A stretch of DNA of 64,000 bases from Bog-756 sp963699345 (GCA_963699345.1 CAVOTL010000005.1:1240001-1304000); one strand, 5' to 3'; shown: positions 31,331 to 41,426, counted from the first letter of the stretch. Numbers and translations: made by a program. The notes: generated by a model not told the origin, from the sequence alone.

Positions 31331-32079
31331 ATGTCCAAGACCGTCATGATCACCGGAGCCGGATCGGGCTTCGGCCGGGGCGCCGCCGCTCGCCCTCGCC
31401 GGACGGGGCCACACCGTCATCGCCACCACGGAGTCCGAGGACCAGGCGGAGGCGTTGTCGGCCGACGCCCCGGGCCTGACGGTCGAGAAGCTCGACATCA
31501 CCACCGACGACGTGGCCAAGGCGTCGGCGTGGGACATCGACGTGCTGATCGACAACGCCGGCGCCGGCCAGACCGGGCCCCTGGCCGACGTCCCGCTCGA
31601 CCGGGTGCGCCGGCTGTTCGAGGTCAACGTGTTCGGCACCCTGGCCGTCACCCAGGCCGTGCTGCCCCGGATGGTGGCCCGGGGCTCGGGTCGGATCATC
31701 ATCATGTCGTCGATTTCCGGGGTGCTGTCCGCCCCGGCGTTCGGGCCGTACTCGATGACCAAGCACGCGCTCGAGGCCATGGGCAAGGCCATGCGGGCCG
31801 AACTGGCCGGCCAGGGGGTCGACGTCTGTCTCATCAACCCCGGTCCCTACCTGACCGGCTTCAACGACCGGATGGCCGACTCGATGTGGGAGTGGTTCGG
31901 CTCCGACGCCGTCAACGCCGGGTCGACGCCCCTGTTCGAGATGATGCGCGACTTCGTGAAGAACGACCAGAAGGACCCCGTCGAGGTCGTCGACAAGCTG
32001 GTCGAGCTGGTCGAGGCCGACACCACCGAGGAGAACAACTTCGTCCCGCCGGAGCTGGCCGCCTTCGTCGAAGGGTTGA
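31331..32079 (+). CDS. SDR-family oxidoreductase (frameshifted)
   Basis: About 250 residues. N-terminus MSKTVMITGAGSGFGRG (T-G-x-x-x-G-x-G cofactor site), then after a shift near 31385 ATTESEDQAEALSADAPGL. Further motifs: DVLIDNAGAGQTGPLADV (NAG), IIIMSSISGVLSAPAFGPYS (catalytic Ser) and YSMTKHALEAMGKAMRAELA (YxxxK). The C-terminal reading frame runs on without a stop, so a second shift is likely; the TGA at 32077 in a neighbouring frame is a plausible real end. Substrate unknown. Confidence 0.72.
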
Positions 32080-32182
32080 GGCCCCGCATCGACCGATCGG
32101 GCCACCCGGGCCGACGGATCGGGCCGGTCGGAGGGGTTCGACCCGGGATTCGTCGGAGCGTTGACCCTGGTCAGAGCCGAAT

Positions 32183-32250
32183 TACCGGAATTTCCGGAAT
32201 TTTCGAAGAAATCGCTCAAGTTCCGACCGCGTGCCGACATGCCGATACGG
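32183..32250 (+). repeat. Repeat copy 1 with degenerate sigma-28-like element
   Basis: GGAATTTCCGGAATTTTCG-type sequence followed by CGCTCAAGTTC and then two GCCGA-type blocks: GCCGACAT (32233) and GCCGATAC (32241). It is an imperfect direct repeat of the stretch at 32376-32441. The 280-base gap here holds no gene I can recognise. Confidence 0.5.
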
Positions 32251-32375
32251 CGGGTGAGGAGCAGCGTACCCGGGGATCGGACCCGTCTCCGCCGACCCCG
32301 GCGGACCGGTCATCCCTGCCACCCTTCCGATCGCCCTCCGCCGACCCCACCGAGCTCCGGCGACGGCTCCGGCGG

Positions 32376-32441
32376 AATCCGGAAGATTTCCGGAATTTCC
32401 CGAATTTCCGCTCAAGTTCGGCCGGCGACGTGCCGATAGGG
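32376..32441 (+). promoter_or_regulatory. Repeat copy 2: candidate sigma-28 (FliA/SigD-type) promoter
   Basis: TCAAGTTC (32412-32419), 12 bases, GCCGATAG (32432-32439). This fits the flagellar-sigma pattern (TAAAGTTT-N11-GCCGATAA in enterics). It reads plus, into the 3' end of a minus-strand gene, so a target gene is not obvious. A chance match or an antisense transcript are alternatives. Confidence 0.35.
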
Positions 32442-32444
32442 GCG

Positions 32445-32889
32445 TCAGGTCCGGCCCCTCGGGGGCCCGTCGGCCCCGCGATCCCCGCGCGCGGCGAGGA
32501 GCTGGGCGAGCGCCCGCCAACCCAGCAGCCCGAGGCCCACGAAGGCCAGGGCCACGCCGACGAAGGCGGGAACCACGCCCTGGCCGGACGCCACCCGCAG
32601 CACCATGCCGACGGCCACGCAGACCGGCCACACCGTCACCCCGGTCGGGACCAGCGCGGCCGGCGACCTCCAGGCCCGGGCGACGGCCCAGCCGACGGCC
32701 AGGCCGACCAGGAACGGCCACGCGGTGCGGGCGACACCGGCCAACCGCAGTCCCTCGGTGTGGGACGACCGGCCGATCACCACGAAGGCCAGGACCCACG
32801 CCGGTGTCCAGCACGCCGGCCGGCACGGCCGCCACCCGGCTGTCGCGCAGCCACCCCCCGGGCCGGAGCCCGTCCGCCACCGCGCCCAC
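32445..32889 (-). CDS. DUF3054 membrane protein (frameshifted)
   Basis: About 148 residues. GTG start (VGAVADGLRPGGWLRDSRVA); after a shift near 32805: AWVLAFVVIGRSSHTEGLRL, AGVARTAWPFLVGLAVGWAV, GVTVWPVCVAVGMVLRVASG and ALAFVGLGLLGWRALAQLLA. This is the four-helix DUF3054 pattern, including the VIGRSSH and P-F-L-x-G-x-x-x-G-W blocks. Function unknown. It overlaps or abuts the SDR upstream (stop 32896). Confidence 0.65.
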
Positions 32890-32895
32890 GCGGAC

Positions 32896-33716
32896 TCAGC
32901 CGTCGTGCAGGCCCGGATGCTGCCGGGCCACGAGGGGCAGCAGGACCCGCCGGGGCGACAGCCAGCCGAGCGGCCGCGCTCGCCCGGTTGGGCAGGCCCG
33001 GGATGGCCACCGCCCGGTTGTCGTCCATCCCGTCGACGCCGACCCGGGCCACCTCGGCCACCGGCTCCCAGAACACCTTGGGCATCGAGCTCCGCCATGG
33101 CGTCGGGGGTGATGCCGGCCGCCTCCGCGAACCCGGTCTCGACCGGTCCCGGGCAGAGGGCGGTGACCGTCACCCCGTGGGGACGCAGCTCCTCGCGGAT
33201 GGCGTGGCTGTAGGAGAGGACGAAGGCCTTCGATGCGCCGTAGCCGGCCTGACCGGGAATCGGCTGGAAGGCGGCCGTCGAGGCCACGTTCAGGATGCAG
33301 CCGCTGCGGCGCTCGACCATGCCCGGGGTGAAGAGCGTGCACAGGTGGACGACCGCCTCGACGTCGGTGCGCACCATGGCGATCTCGCGATCGGGGTCGG
33401 CCCGGTAGACGGGGCCGAGGGTCGAGAAGCCGGCGTTGTTGACCAGCACGTTGACGGTCAGGCCGAGCTCCTCGAGGCGGCCGGGCAGGGCCGACCGGGA
33501 CGCGGTGTCGGTCAGGTCGGCGGCCAGGACCTCGGCCCGCACCCCGTGCCGGACGGTCAGCGTGTCGGCCAGCTCCTCGAGCTTGGACTGCGTGCGGGCC
33601 ACCAGCGTCACGTTGAGGCCCCGGGCGGCCAGCAGGCCGGCGATCTCGACGCCGATGCCGGAGGAGGCTCCGGTCACCAGGCAGGTGCGGTCGGGGTTCG
33701 GGGCAGGCAGGGTCAT
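32896..33716 (-). CDS. SDR-family NAD(P)-dependent oxidoreductase (frameshifted near C-terminus)
   Basis: About 273 residues. CLVTGASSGIGVEIAGLLAA cofactor site, VNVLVNNAGFSTLGPVY, CILNVASTAAFQPIPGQAGY (Ser) and YGASKAFVLSYSHAIREELR (YxxxK), then VTVTALCPGPVETGFAEAAG. Belongs to the classical SDR group close to DltE/YqjQ-type proteins. After about 33080 the frame changes to KVFWEPVAEVARVGVDGMDD, and again to the end RRVLLPLVARQHPGLHDG. Substrate unknown. Confidence 0.75.
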
Positions 33717-33767
33717 GCCCCGCAGCGTAGGCCCCGGTCCGCGGGACCGTTCCGGGCGCCGGTCCGT

Positions 33768-34261
33768 TCAGGCCCGCCCGGGGCCCAGGCGGCGGAGCGG
33801 CCGGCGCTCGATGCGCTGCAGGTGGAGGGCCCGACGGGTGAACCGCCAGCCCCGGTCGGTGCGGACGTAGCTCGTCGACGTAGCGCAGGTACCAGATCAC
33901 GTCGACGGCGGCCGCGTCACCGGCGTCGGGGTCGGGGTCGGCGCCGAGGTGGTGGGCGACGCCGTCGACCACGCCGGTGGCGGTGTCGCCGTCGACGTCG
34001 TAGGTGGTGGCCCACACCGCGTGGCGGGTGGCGTGGTAGCCCGCCAGCCCCGACGGGATCCGCGCCAGGCGGTCCCGACCGGCCCGACAGATGGTGGGCT
34101 CGCCCCCGATCCGGGGGTCGGGCACCCACAGCTCCCCGTCCGGCGTGAAGAGGTCGGCGAACCCGGGGCCGTCGAGGGCGTCCACGGCCGCCGCGTAGCC
34201 GAGCGACAGCGACCGCAGCGCCGTGGCATCGGCGAGCCGACGGGGCGCCGGCCCCGGTCAC
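33768..34261 (-). CDS. SnoaL-like (NTF2-fold) protein (frameshifted)
   Basis: About 164 residues. GTG start overlapping the LLM stop (GTGA). Core: AAVDALDGPGFADLFTPDGE, LWVPDPRIGGEPTICRAGRD, GYHATRHAVWATTYDVDGDT, ATGVVDGVAHHLGADP. These are typical of SnoaL_4/bile-acid dehydratase-like NTF2 domains. A shift near 33872 precedes the C-terminal strand (YVRTDRGWRFTRRALHLQRI). Another shift may lie near the start. Often found with LLM and SDR genes in catabolic or steroid loci; here the role is not clear. Confidence 0.62.
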
Positions 34262-35142
34262 GACAGGGGGCCGAAGCGCGCGACGAAGCCGTCGATCTCC
34301 TCCGCCAGTCCGTCCAGGTCCGGGTTCATGGACGTCGACACCAGGATCCGCCGGATGCCGGCGGCCTCGGCGGCCGCCACCTCCTCCTCGGTGGTGGTGG
34401 GCAGGTACCCCGACACCGACAGCTCGATGGCGTCCGGGTCGCGCCCGGCCCGCTCGGCCGCCTCCCGCATCTGGGCGATCCGCAGCGCCAGGTCGTCGGG
34501 GCCGAGACCGAGGGGCTGGAAGCCGTCGCCCAGGCGACCGGCCCGTCGGGCGGCCGCCTCGCTGTGGCCGCCGATGTGGAGCGGCACCCCGCCCGGCCGG
34601 AACGGCTTCGGGAAGGAGTGGGCGTGGGCGAAGCTGACGAACTCGCCGTCGAACGACGCGCCGTCGGGTCCGGAGTCGGCCCAGAGGGCCCGCATGGCCT
34701 CGATCGTCTCGTCCATGCGCCGGCCGCGGGTCCGGGGGTCGGCGCCGGTGGCCCGCAGCTCCTCCTCCATCCAGCCCACCCCGAGGCACATCCGGACCCG
34801 CCCCTCGGACAGGACGTCGACGGTGGCGATGCGCTTGGCCAGGACCACCGCCTGGTGGTTGGGGACGACGAGGACGCCGGTGGCCAGCGTGATCCGGTCG
34901 GTCACCGCGGCCAGGAAGGCCATGAGGTCGAGCGGGTCGGGGATGCGGCAGTCGTCGGGCAGCGGCATCCGGCCCGAGGCGGCGTAGGGGTAGGTGCTCG
35001 TGTAGTCGGAGATGACCACCGCGTGCTCGACCAGCACCAGCGACTCGAACCCGGCGGACTCGACGAGCCGGGCGAACGACGTCATCCAGTCCGGATCGGC
35101 GGTGACACCGGTGCGGACCGGCGGGATGATGCCGAACTCCAT
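34258..35142 (-). CDS. LLM-class (probably F420-dependent) oxidoreductase
   Basis: 294 residues, intact. Luciferase-like barrel: EFGIIPPVRTGVTADPDWMT, FESLVLVEHAVVISDYTSTY, RITLATGVLVVPNHQAVVLA and RVRMCLGVGWMEEELRATGA, with GVPLHIGGHSEAAARRAGRL near 200. The G-V-G-W-x-x-x-E and H-I-G-G-x-S blocks are typical of the actinobacterial F420-type subfamily. ATG has GAGGAG upstream. It is translationally linked to the SnoaL gene. Confidence 0.82.
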   Translation of the reverse strand: MEFGIIPPVRTGVTADPDWMTSFARLVESAGFESLVLVEHAVVISDYTSTYPYAASGRMPLPDDCRIPDPLDLMAFLAAVTDRITLATGVLVVPNHQAVVLAKRIATVDVLSEGRVRMCLGVGWMEEELRATGADPRTRGRRMDETIEAMRALWADSGPDGASFDGEFVSFAHAHSFPKPFRPGGVPLHIGGHSEAAARRAGRLGDGFQPLGLGPDDLALRIAQMREAAERAGRDPDAIELSVSGYLPTTTEEEVAAAEAAGIRRILVSTSMNPDLDGLAEEIDGFVARFGPLS

Positions 35143-35284
35143 GGGCGCTGCTCCTCGACGACGGGCACCCCGTGGGCGGCAGGGCGCGGACGCCCGAGCG
35201 TACGGCGGGCGGGACGCCTACGCGGCGGATCGGGTCCGACCGGGTGGCCGGCCCCGATCCGGGTCGACGGCGTCCGGTGCGGGC

Positions 35285-36352
35285 TCAGTCCAGCGTGATC
35301 GGCTCGTCGTCGAGCAGCAGGTCCTCGGCCGGCAGGTGGCCGCCCGCCGCCTCGACGGCCTTGGCCTCGTTCTGGGCGGCCAGGTGCTCGCGGATCCGCT
35401 CGTCGACCTCGGCCATGAGCTGCGGGTTCTCGGTCAGGAAGTTCTTCACGTTCTCGCGGCCCTGGCCGAGCTGCTCGCCCTCGTAGGTGAACCACGCCCC
35501 GGACTTCTTGATGAAGCCCAGCTCCACCCCGACGTCGAGCAGGGACCCCTCACGGCTGATCCCCTTGCCGAAGGCGATGTCGAACTCGGCCTGCTTGAAC
35601 GGCGGGGAGCACTTGTTCTTCACGACCTTGACCCGGGTCCGGTTGCCGACCTGGTCGGCGCCGTCCTTGATGGTCTCGATCCGTCGGATGTCGAGGCGCA
35701 CCGACGAGTAGAACTTGAGCGCCCGGCCACCGGGGGTGACCTCGGGCGAGCCGTACATGACGCCGATCTTCTCGCGGAGCTGGTTGATGAAGATGGCGAT
35801 CGTCTGCGACTTCGACAGCGTGCCGGTGATCTTGCGGAGGGCCTGGGACATGAGCCGGGCCTGCAGGCCGACGTGGGAGTCCCCCATCTCCCCCTCGATC
35901 TCGGCCCGGGGGGTGAGGGCCGCCACCGAGTCGATGACGAGCACGTCGAGGGCGCCCGAGCGGATCAGCATGTCGGCGATCTCGAGGGCCTGCTCGCCGG
36001 TGTCGGGCTGGGAGATCAGCAGGTCGTCGATGTTGACGCCGATGGCCTTGGCGTAGACCGGGTCCATGGCGTGCTCGGCGTCGATGTAGGCGCAGATGCC
36101 GCCGTTGCGCTGGGCCTCGGCCACCACGTGCATGGCCAGCGTCGACTTACCCGAGGACTCCGGACCGAAGATCTCGACGACACGGCCGCGGGGGAGGCCC
36201 CCGATGCCGAGGGCGAGGTCGAGGGCGAGGGCCCCCGTCGGGATCGACTCGATGTTCATGTGGAGGTTCTCCCCCATCCGCATGATCGAGCCCTTGCCGA
36301 ACTGCTTCTCGATCTGCCCCAGGGCCATGTCGAGTGCCTTGTCACGTTCCAT
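35285..36352 (-). CDS. recA: Recombinase RecA
   Basis: 355 residues, intact. Walker A is GPESSGKSTLAMHVVAEAQ. Other blocks are DALDVLVIDSVAALTPRAEI (Walker B), SQALRKITGTLSKSQTIAIF and FINQLREKIGVMYGSPEVTPGG cut at its usual L2 loop, then RREKNKCSPPF-type DNA-binding region (VKVVKNKCSPPFKQAEFDI). Central to homologous recombination and to LexA cleavage in the SOS response. A Cheo box lies 169 bases upstream of the start. No recX follows; the next gene downstream is the LLM oxidoreductase. Confidence 0.97.
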   Translation of the reverse strand: MERDKALDMALGQIEKQFGKGSIMRMGENLHMNIESIPTGALALDLALGIGGLPRGRVVEIFGPESSGKSTLAMHVVAEAQRNGGICAYIDAEHAMDPVYAKAIGVNIDDLLISQPDTGEQALEIADMLIRSGALDVLVIDSVAALTPRAEIEGEMGDSHVGLQARLMSQALRKITGTLSKSQTIAIFINQLREKIGVMYGSPEVTPGGRALKFYSSVRLDIRRIETIKDGADQVGNRTRVKVVKNKCSPPFKQAEFDIAFGKGISREGSLLDVGVELGFIKKSGAWFTYEGEQLGQGRENVKNFLTENPQLMAEVDERIREHLAAQNEAKAVEAAGGHLPAEDLLLDDEPITLD

Positions 36353-36520
36353 GTCTTGTCTGCTTCTCCTCGGTGCTGTCGTTCACTTGACCCGGCCGAC
36401 CGTACGGATGGGGTGTGACGCCGTCCCCCGGTGGCCGGGCCTGCGCCCCGGACCCCGACTGGTGCGACGCCGACTGACCGTACGGCGGTTGACTGCGGTG
36501 CGACAGGGCCACTGTAGACC

Positions 36521-36534
36521 CGAACGCATGTTCG
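36521..36534. promoter_or_regulatory. LexA (Cheo-type SOS) box
   Basis: CGAACGCATGTTCG is a perfect CGAAC-N4-GTTCG site, the LexA consensus of Gram-positive and actinobacterial genomes. It lies between recA (minus) and the DUF3048 gene (plus, start 36591), so it could control either or both. Confidence 0.85.
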
Positions 36535-36590
36535 ATGTTGGATCCACGACTCCACCATCGGCACCGCCCTCCGGCAGTAGCGTCCCCCAG

Positions 36591-37772
36591 ATGCCGGACG
36601 ACGAAACGACCCCCGGGACCGACCGAGCCACCCACCATCCTGTCCCGCCAGCAGCTGCGGGCCGAGCGGTCGGGCGCGCTCGAAGAAGGTCTGGTACGGC
36701 ATCGGCGCGGCGGTGGTGGTCGCTGGCCGCGGCCGGCCTGGCCGTCGGCCTCACCCGCGGTTCGTCGCCCAAGAAGGCGGCCGCCGCGGCGACCACGACG
36801 ACCACGGCGCCCCCGCCGTGGCGCCCACCTGCCCGCTGACCGGGACGCCGGCCCCCGGCGGTGTGGTGCCGGCCCGGCCCGCCCTGGCCGTCAAGATCGG
36901 CAACTACACGGGTGACCGCCCCTCGGCCGGCCTCAACCAGGCCGACGTGGTCTTCGAGGAGCCGGTCGAGGGCTCCTACACCCGCCTGGTCGCCGTGTTC
37001 CAGTGCCAGGAGGCGGCCCTCGTCGGCGACCTCCGCTCGGCCCGCGAGCCCGACGTCGCCATCCTGTCGCAGCTGTCGAACCCGATCTTCGTCCACGCCG
37101 GCGGCATCGACCCGGTGCTCGCCCTGCTGGCCGACGCCCCCATCCACGACGAGAACGTCCTCAACGGCGGCTTTTCGGGAGTGATCACCCATCCCTCCGG
37201 CCGCTACGCCCCCTACTCGACGTTCACGTCCACCACGGCGGCCTGGGCCCTCGTCCCGGGGGACGCGGCGCCGCCCGCGCCGATCTTCACCTACTCGGCC
37301 ACGCCGCCGGCCGGCTCGGTGCCGGGGTCGGGGGCGTCGGTCCACATCCCGTTCTCCTCCACGTCGGACGTCACCTGGACGTGGAACGCCGCCACCCACA
37401 CCTACCTGCGGTCCTACTCGGGCGTCCCCGACAGGCTGGTGGACGGCTCCCAGACGGCGACGACCAACGTGGTGGTGCTGACCGTCCCCACCTTCACCGG
37501 TCCCTGGCTGGAGAACAACGAGGGCGGCTACGAGGTGGAGGTGACGGCCACCGGCACCGGCCCCGCCGTGGTGCTCCGCAACGGCGTGGCCATCACCGGC
37601 ACGTGGAGCCGGAGCTCGCTCACCCAGCCGGCGACGCTGACGGCGACCAACGGGACCCCGATCACCCTGGCGCCGGGCAACACGTGGGAGGAGCTCGCCC
37701 CGGTGGGCATTCCCGTCACCACGACGGCGCCCGGCACGCCACCGCGACCACGCCGCCGCCGCGACCGCCTGA
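36591..37772 (+). CDS. DUF3048 (YerB-like) membrane-anchored protein (frameshifted)
   Basis: About 390 residues. MPDDETT, then after a shift EPPTILSRQQLRAERS, one membrane helix (around GIGAAVVVA), a Thr/Ala/Pro linker, then the DUF3048 body: ALAVKIGNYTGDRPSAGLNQ, ADVVFEEPVEGSYTRLVAVF, VGDLRSAREPDVAILSQLSN, WTWNAATHTYLRSYSGVPDR. Members are extracytoplasmic proteins of unknown function. Shifts near 36620, 36690, 36720 and at the end (TGA 37770). It is divergent from recA and close to the LexA box, so SOS control is possible but unproven. Confidence 0.72.
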
Positions 37773-37811
37773 CCGCCGCGACCCGACCGGCCCGGAGGGC
37801 CGCCGACGGCG

Positions 37812-39098
37812 TCAGCCGGCGTCGAGCGAACGCCGCAGGTAGTCGAGGGCGGCGATCGTCGCGTACTGGCGGATCCGGGCCCGGTCCCCCGGGACGGTGA
37901 ACCCGGTGGCCACGGTCTCGTGCCCCGGACGGGCCAGGCCGACGAACACGGTGCCCACCGGCTGGCCGTCCTGCTCGGTCGGGCCGGCCACCCCGGTGAC
38001 CGACAGCCCCACGTCGGCGCCGAGCACCCGGCGGGCGCCGTCGGCCATGGACCGGGCCGCCGCCTCGGAGACGACCGGCCCCTCGGGCACGCCGAGCACG
38101 TCGAACTTCACCTCGCGACGCATACGTCACCACCGAGCCGCGGAACCAGTCGCTGGCCCCGGGGACGTTGACCAGCCGGGACGCGGCCAGGCCGCCGGTC
38201 AGCGACTCGGCCAGGCCCACGGTCAGGCCGCGGACGGCCAGCGCCCGGGCCACCGCGTCCTCGATGGCCTCGTCGTCGACGCCGAACACGACGTCGCCGG
38301 CCGCCTCCGTCCAGGACCTCCCGGATGGCGGCCTCGTGACGGTCGAGGGCGGCGGCGGCCGCGTCGGCGTCGGCCGCCCGCACCGTCACCCGCACCTTGA
38401 TCCCCTCGATGCCGCTGGCCAGGAAGGCGATGGTCGCGGTGCCGCCCGACGGGTCCGCCGCCGCCTGGTCGTCGAGGCCGGCGATGTAGTCGGCCAGGGT
38501 CTCGGCCAGGCCCGACTCGCTCATGCCCCACGTCCGCACCACCCGGCTGGCGATCGTCCCCGACGACTCGCCCCGCTCGGCCATCCGCTCCTGCAGGTCG
38601 GGGGCGATGGCCCGCTCGAACATGTCGGCCATCTCGTAGGGCACACCGGGCACCGCGTAGACGACCTTGTGACCCACCGGGCAGATCAGGCCGGGGGCGG
38701 TCCCCTTGGTCTGGGGGATGATCGTCGCCCCCTCGGGGACGTCGGCCTGGCGCAGGTTCGAGTCGGGCATGTCGCGACCACGGCTGGCGAACATGGTCCG
38801 GATCTTCGCCACCACCTCGTCGTCGCGCCGGAGCGGCACGTTCATCACCTCGGCGATGGCGTCCCGGGTGATGTCGTCGTGGGTCGGGCCCGAGGCCACC
38901 GCAGACGATGACCCCGTCGCTGCGGGCCAGCGCGGTGCGGAAGGCCAGCACGATCCGCTCGTGGTTGTCCCCCACCGCCTGGTGGAAGTGGGAGCCGACC
39001 CCGATGGCGGCCAGCTGCTCCCCCAGCCACTGCGAGTTGGTGTCGGCGATCTGCCCGAGCAGCAGCTCGGTGCCGACCGCCACGATCTCGATGCGCAC
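37812..39098 (-). CDS. cinA: CinA-family protein with NMN deamidase domain (frameshifted)
   Basis: About 428 residues. N-terminal MoaB-like domain: EIVAVGTELLLGQIADTNSQ, GVIVCGGLGP, HDDITRDAIAEVMNVPLR, GTAPGLICPVGHKVVYAVPG. C-terminal PncC-type domain: AVRGLTVGLAESLTGGLAAS, RLVNVPGASDWFRGSVVTYA, ADVGLSVTGVAGPTEQDGQP. The C-domain hydrolyses nicotinamide mononucleotide; the N-domain acts on ADP-ribose type substrates in some species. Shifts near 38895, 38310 and 38125. Lies after pgsA in the common rimO-pgsA-cinA-recA order, with the DUF3048 gene inserted before recA. Confidence 0.85.
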
Positions 39099-39104
39099 CG
39101 CCGG

Positions 39105-39738
39105 TCAGCCCGTCCGGCCCGGGTCGGCCACCGCGCCGGCCCGCACCGCGGCGGCCCGGCGACCGTCGACGTAGTACTGCGCCCCGGTGAACACCGTCAG
39201 GAACGCGGCCACCCACATGGCGCCGTTCAGGAGCGTCCAGTGGCCGGCCAGCGGCGGGGCGAGGCACATGCCGATGGCGATGTCCTGGACCAGCGTCTTG
39301 AACTTGGCCGAGTTGCGGGCCGGGATGGAGATCCCGTGGCGTCCGGCGACCGAGCGGTAGACGCTCATGGCGATCTCCCGCACCGCGATCACCGCCACCG
39401 GGAGCCACCAGACGATCCCCTTGGCGACGAGGGCGACCAGCGCCCCGAGCACCACCACCTTGTCGGCCAGCGGGTCGAGGAAGGCCCCCGACCGGGTGGT
39501 GCCCTGCTTGCGGGCCAGCCAGCCGTCGATGCCGTCCGACATGGCCAGCAGGCCACCGAAGACGAAGGTGAACCAGCTGGCCCCCCACAGCATGATCATG
39601 ACGATCACCACCGGGGTGGCCAGGAGCCGGAGCATGGTGATGGCGTTGGCCGGGGTCAGGAGGGCCGACGGCCCGAACGTGGTGGCCCGGGCGCTGACCG
39701 GCGGAGGGGAGCCCCGGGTCGAGGGTGCCGTCGCTCAT
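39105..39738 (-). CDS. pgsA: CDP-diacylglycerol-glycerol-3-phosphate 3-phosphatidyltransferase (one frameshift)
   Basis: About 210 residues with several membrane helices. The CDP-alcohol phosphotransferase motif is complete: DGIDGWLARKQGTTRSGAFL then DPLADK (D-G-x2-x-x-A-R-x8-G-x3-D-x3-D). Start MSDGTLDPG at 39738 overlaps the rimO end; a shift near 39705 joins it to ITMLRLLATPVVIVMIMLWG. Makes phosphatidylglycerophosphate for membrane lipid synthesis. Confidence 0.87.
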
Positions 39739-41133
39739 GACCCGTCCCCCGGCCCCGGCGACGGCCAGCGGGGACCGGCCGCCGTCCGCACCGCCGGCCA
39801 CCTCGGCCGTCAGGTCGGGTCCGTCGGCGTCGGTCACGACCACCTCGACGAACGAGCCGACGGCCAGATGGCCGGGCACGGTGACGATGCCGTCGATCTC
39901 GGGCGCCTCGCGGTAGGTGCGGGCCTCCCCGGGGGCGTCGACCAGCACCTCCACGGTGGACCCGATGAGGTCCTCACGGCGCCGCGCCGTGATGGCGTCC
40001 TGCAGCTCGGTGCACTCGCGGATGCGCTCGGTCACCAGCTCGGTGGGCACCTGGCCGTCGAGGTCGGCGGCGTAGGTGCCGGCCTCGTTGCTGAAGGGGA
40101 AGAACCCGACCCAGTCGAGCTGGGCCTCCTCGATCCAGGCCAGCAGCCGGTCGTGGTCCTGCTCGGTCTCGCCGGGGTAGCCGACGATGAAGGAGGACCG
40201 GAAGGCGGCGGTGGGCTCGGCCGCCCGGATCGACCCGATGCGGTCGAGGAACCGGTCGCCCTCGCCCCAGCGGCGCATGCGCTTGAGCAGCGGACGGGAC
40301 ACGTGTTGGAGCGAGAGGTCGAAGTAGGGCACGCCGGTGGAGAGGATGGCCTCCACCAGGGCGTCGTCCAGGGTCGACGGGTACAGGTAGAGGAGCCGCG
40401 TCCAGGCCACCCGGGCGGACAGGGCGGCCACCAGGTCGACGATGGGCCGCTTCCCGCCCACGGCGGGACCGTCCAGCCGGGGCTCGGTCCGGCCCGTCGA
40501 GCGGTCGAGGGCGAAGGAGGAGAGGTCCTGGGCGACGAGGACGACCTCGGACAGGGTGCCCGCCGGCGGCGCCGAGCTGGTCGACCTCGTCGAGGATCGA
40601 GGCGACGGACCGCGACCGCTGCTTGCCCCGGAAGGAGGGGATGGCACAGAAGCCGCAGTTGCGGTCGCAGCCCTCGGCCACCTTGACGTAGGCCCAGGGG
40701 GCGGTGGCCGCCGGACGGGGAAGGTTGAGGAGGTCGAAGGCCGGGACGGGGGCGGCGTCGGGCTTGCGCCCGAGGGTCACCGGGGTCGGACGGGACCACC
40801 GACGGGCGCCGAGGTCAGCGAGGCGCCGAACGGGGCGACGAGGTCGACCTCGGGCAGGGCCTCGGCCAGCTCGTCGCCGTAGCGCTCGGCCATGCAGCCG
40901 GTGACGACCAGGCGGGCGCCGTCGTGTCGGGCGTCGGCGAGCGAGAGGACGGTGTCGATCGACTCCTGGCGGGCGGCCTCGATGAAGGCGCAGGTGTTGA
41001 CCACCACCAGGTCCGCCTCCTCAGGGGAGTCCGCCGCCTCGAAGCCGTCCCCGGTCAGCGTCCCGACCAATTTGTCCGAGTCGACCTGGTTCTTCGGGCA
41101 GCCCAAGGTCTCGATCCAGTACCGCTCGGCCAC
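39735..41133 (-). CDS. rimO: Ribosomal protein S12 methylthiotransferase RimO (frameshifted)
   Basis: About 465 residues. N-terminal UPF0004 domain: YWIETLGCPKNQVDSDKLVG, VVVNTCAFIEAARQESID, VVTGCMAERYGDELAEALPE (three cluster cysteines). Radical-SAM site: VKVAEGCDRNCGFCAIPSFR (C-x3-C-x2-C). Then YLYPSTLDDALVEAILSTGV, VPYFDLSLQHVSRPLLKRMR, SSFIVGYPGETEQDHDRLLA and a C-terminal TRAM domain. Adds a methylthio group to an Asp of S12. Shifts near 40780, 40560 and at the end, where a homopolymer change would bring in TGA overlapping the pgsA ATG. Confidence 0.88.
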
Positions 41134-41258
41134 CGGGACAATCTACCGGGGCGCAGCGCCCCGGGCGCCCCGGGGCCTCTCGAAGGCGTCAGAGGCGAGC
41201 CCCCTGGTCCGGAGGCCCGGACTCAGCCAGGCAGCTGACCACCGATCGCCGGGAAATG

Positions 41259-41294
41259 CCACGGCCCGGGGCGACGAATCGCCCCGGGCCGTGG
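41259..41294 (-). terminator. Strong hairpin downstream of tRNA-Ser
   Basis: A perfect 16-base stem: CCACGGCCCGGGGCGA (41259-41274) pairs with TCGCCCCGGGCCGTGG (41279-41294) around a CGAA loop. It lies 36 bases after the tRNA 3' end in the direction of tRNA transcription, before rimO. It is the likely tRNA terminator. Confidence 0.75.
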
Positions 41295-41330
41295 GTTCAA
41301 CTGTCCACGATGTCGTGAGACATCACAGAG

Positions 41331-41419
41331 CGGAGAGGGAGGGATTTGAACCCTCGGACCCAGTTACCCAGGTCAACTCATTAGCAGTGAGTCCGATTCG
41401 GCCGCTCTCGCACCTCTCC
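41331..41419 (-). tRNA. tRNA-Ser(GCU)
   Basis: 89 bases with a long variable arm, as expected for serine. Acceptor GGAGAGG pairs with CCTCTCC. The T-arm GAGGG-TTCAAAT-CCCTC is canonical. Anticodon GCT (complement of 41383-41385) in loop CTGCTAA reads AGC/AGU. No encoded CCA. It marks the left edge of the accessory region. Confidence 0.93.
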
Positions 41420-41426
41420 TTGCCCC

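Noticed and set aside
32432..32449. GCCGATAGGGGCGTCAGG resembles the 17-bp duplicated unit at 50552
   Set aside because: The 50552 copies are coding sequence of an antitoxin; the resemblance is short and GC-rich, so probably chance.
35012..36418. Long plus-strand open frame opposite recA
   Set aside because: High GC produces long antisense frames; the translation is low-complexity (repeated V-D-G-L-R-D type) and recA on the other strand is certain.
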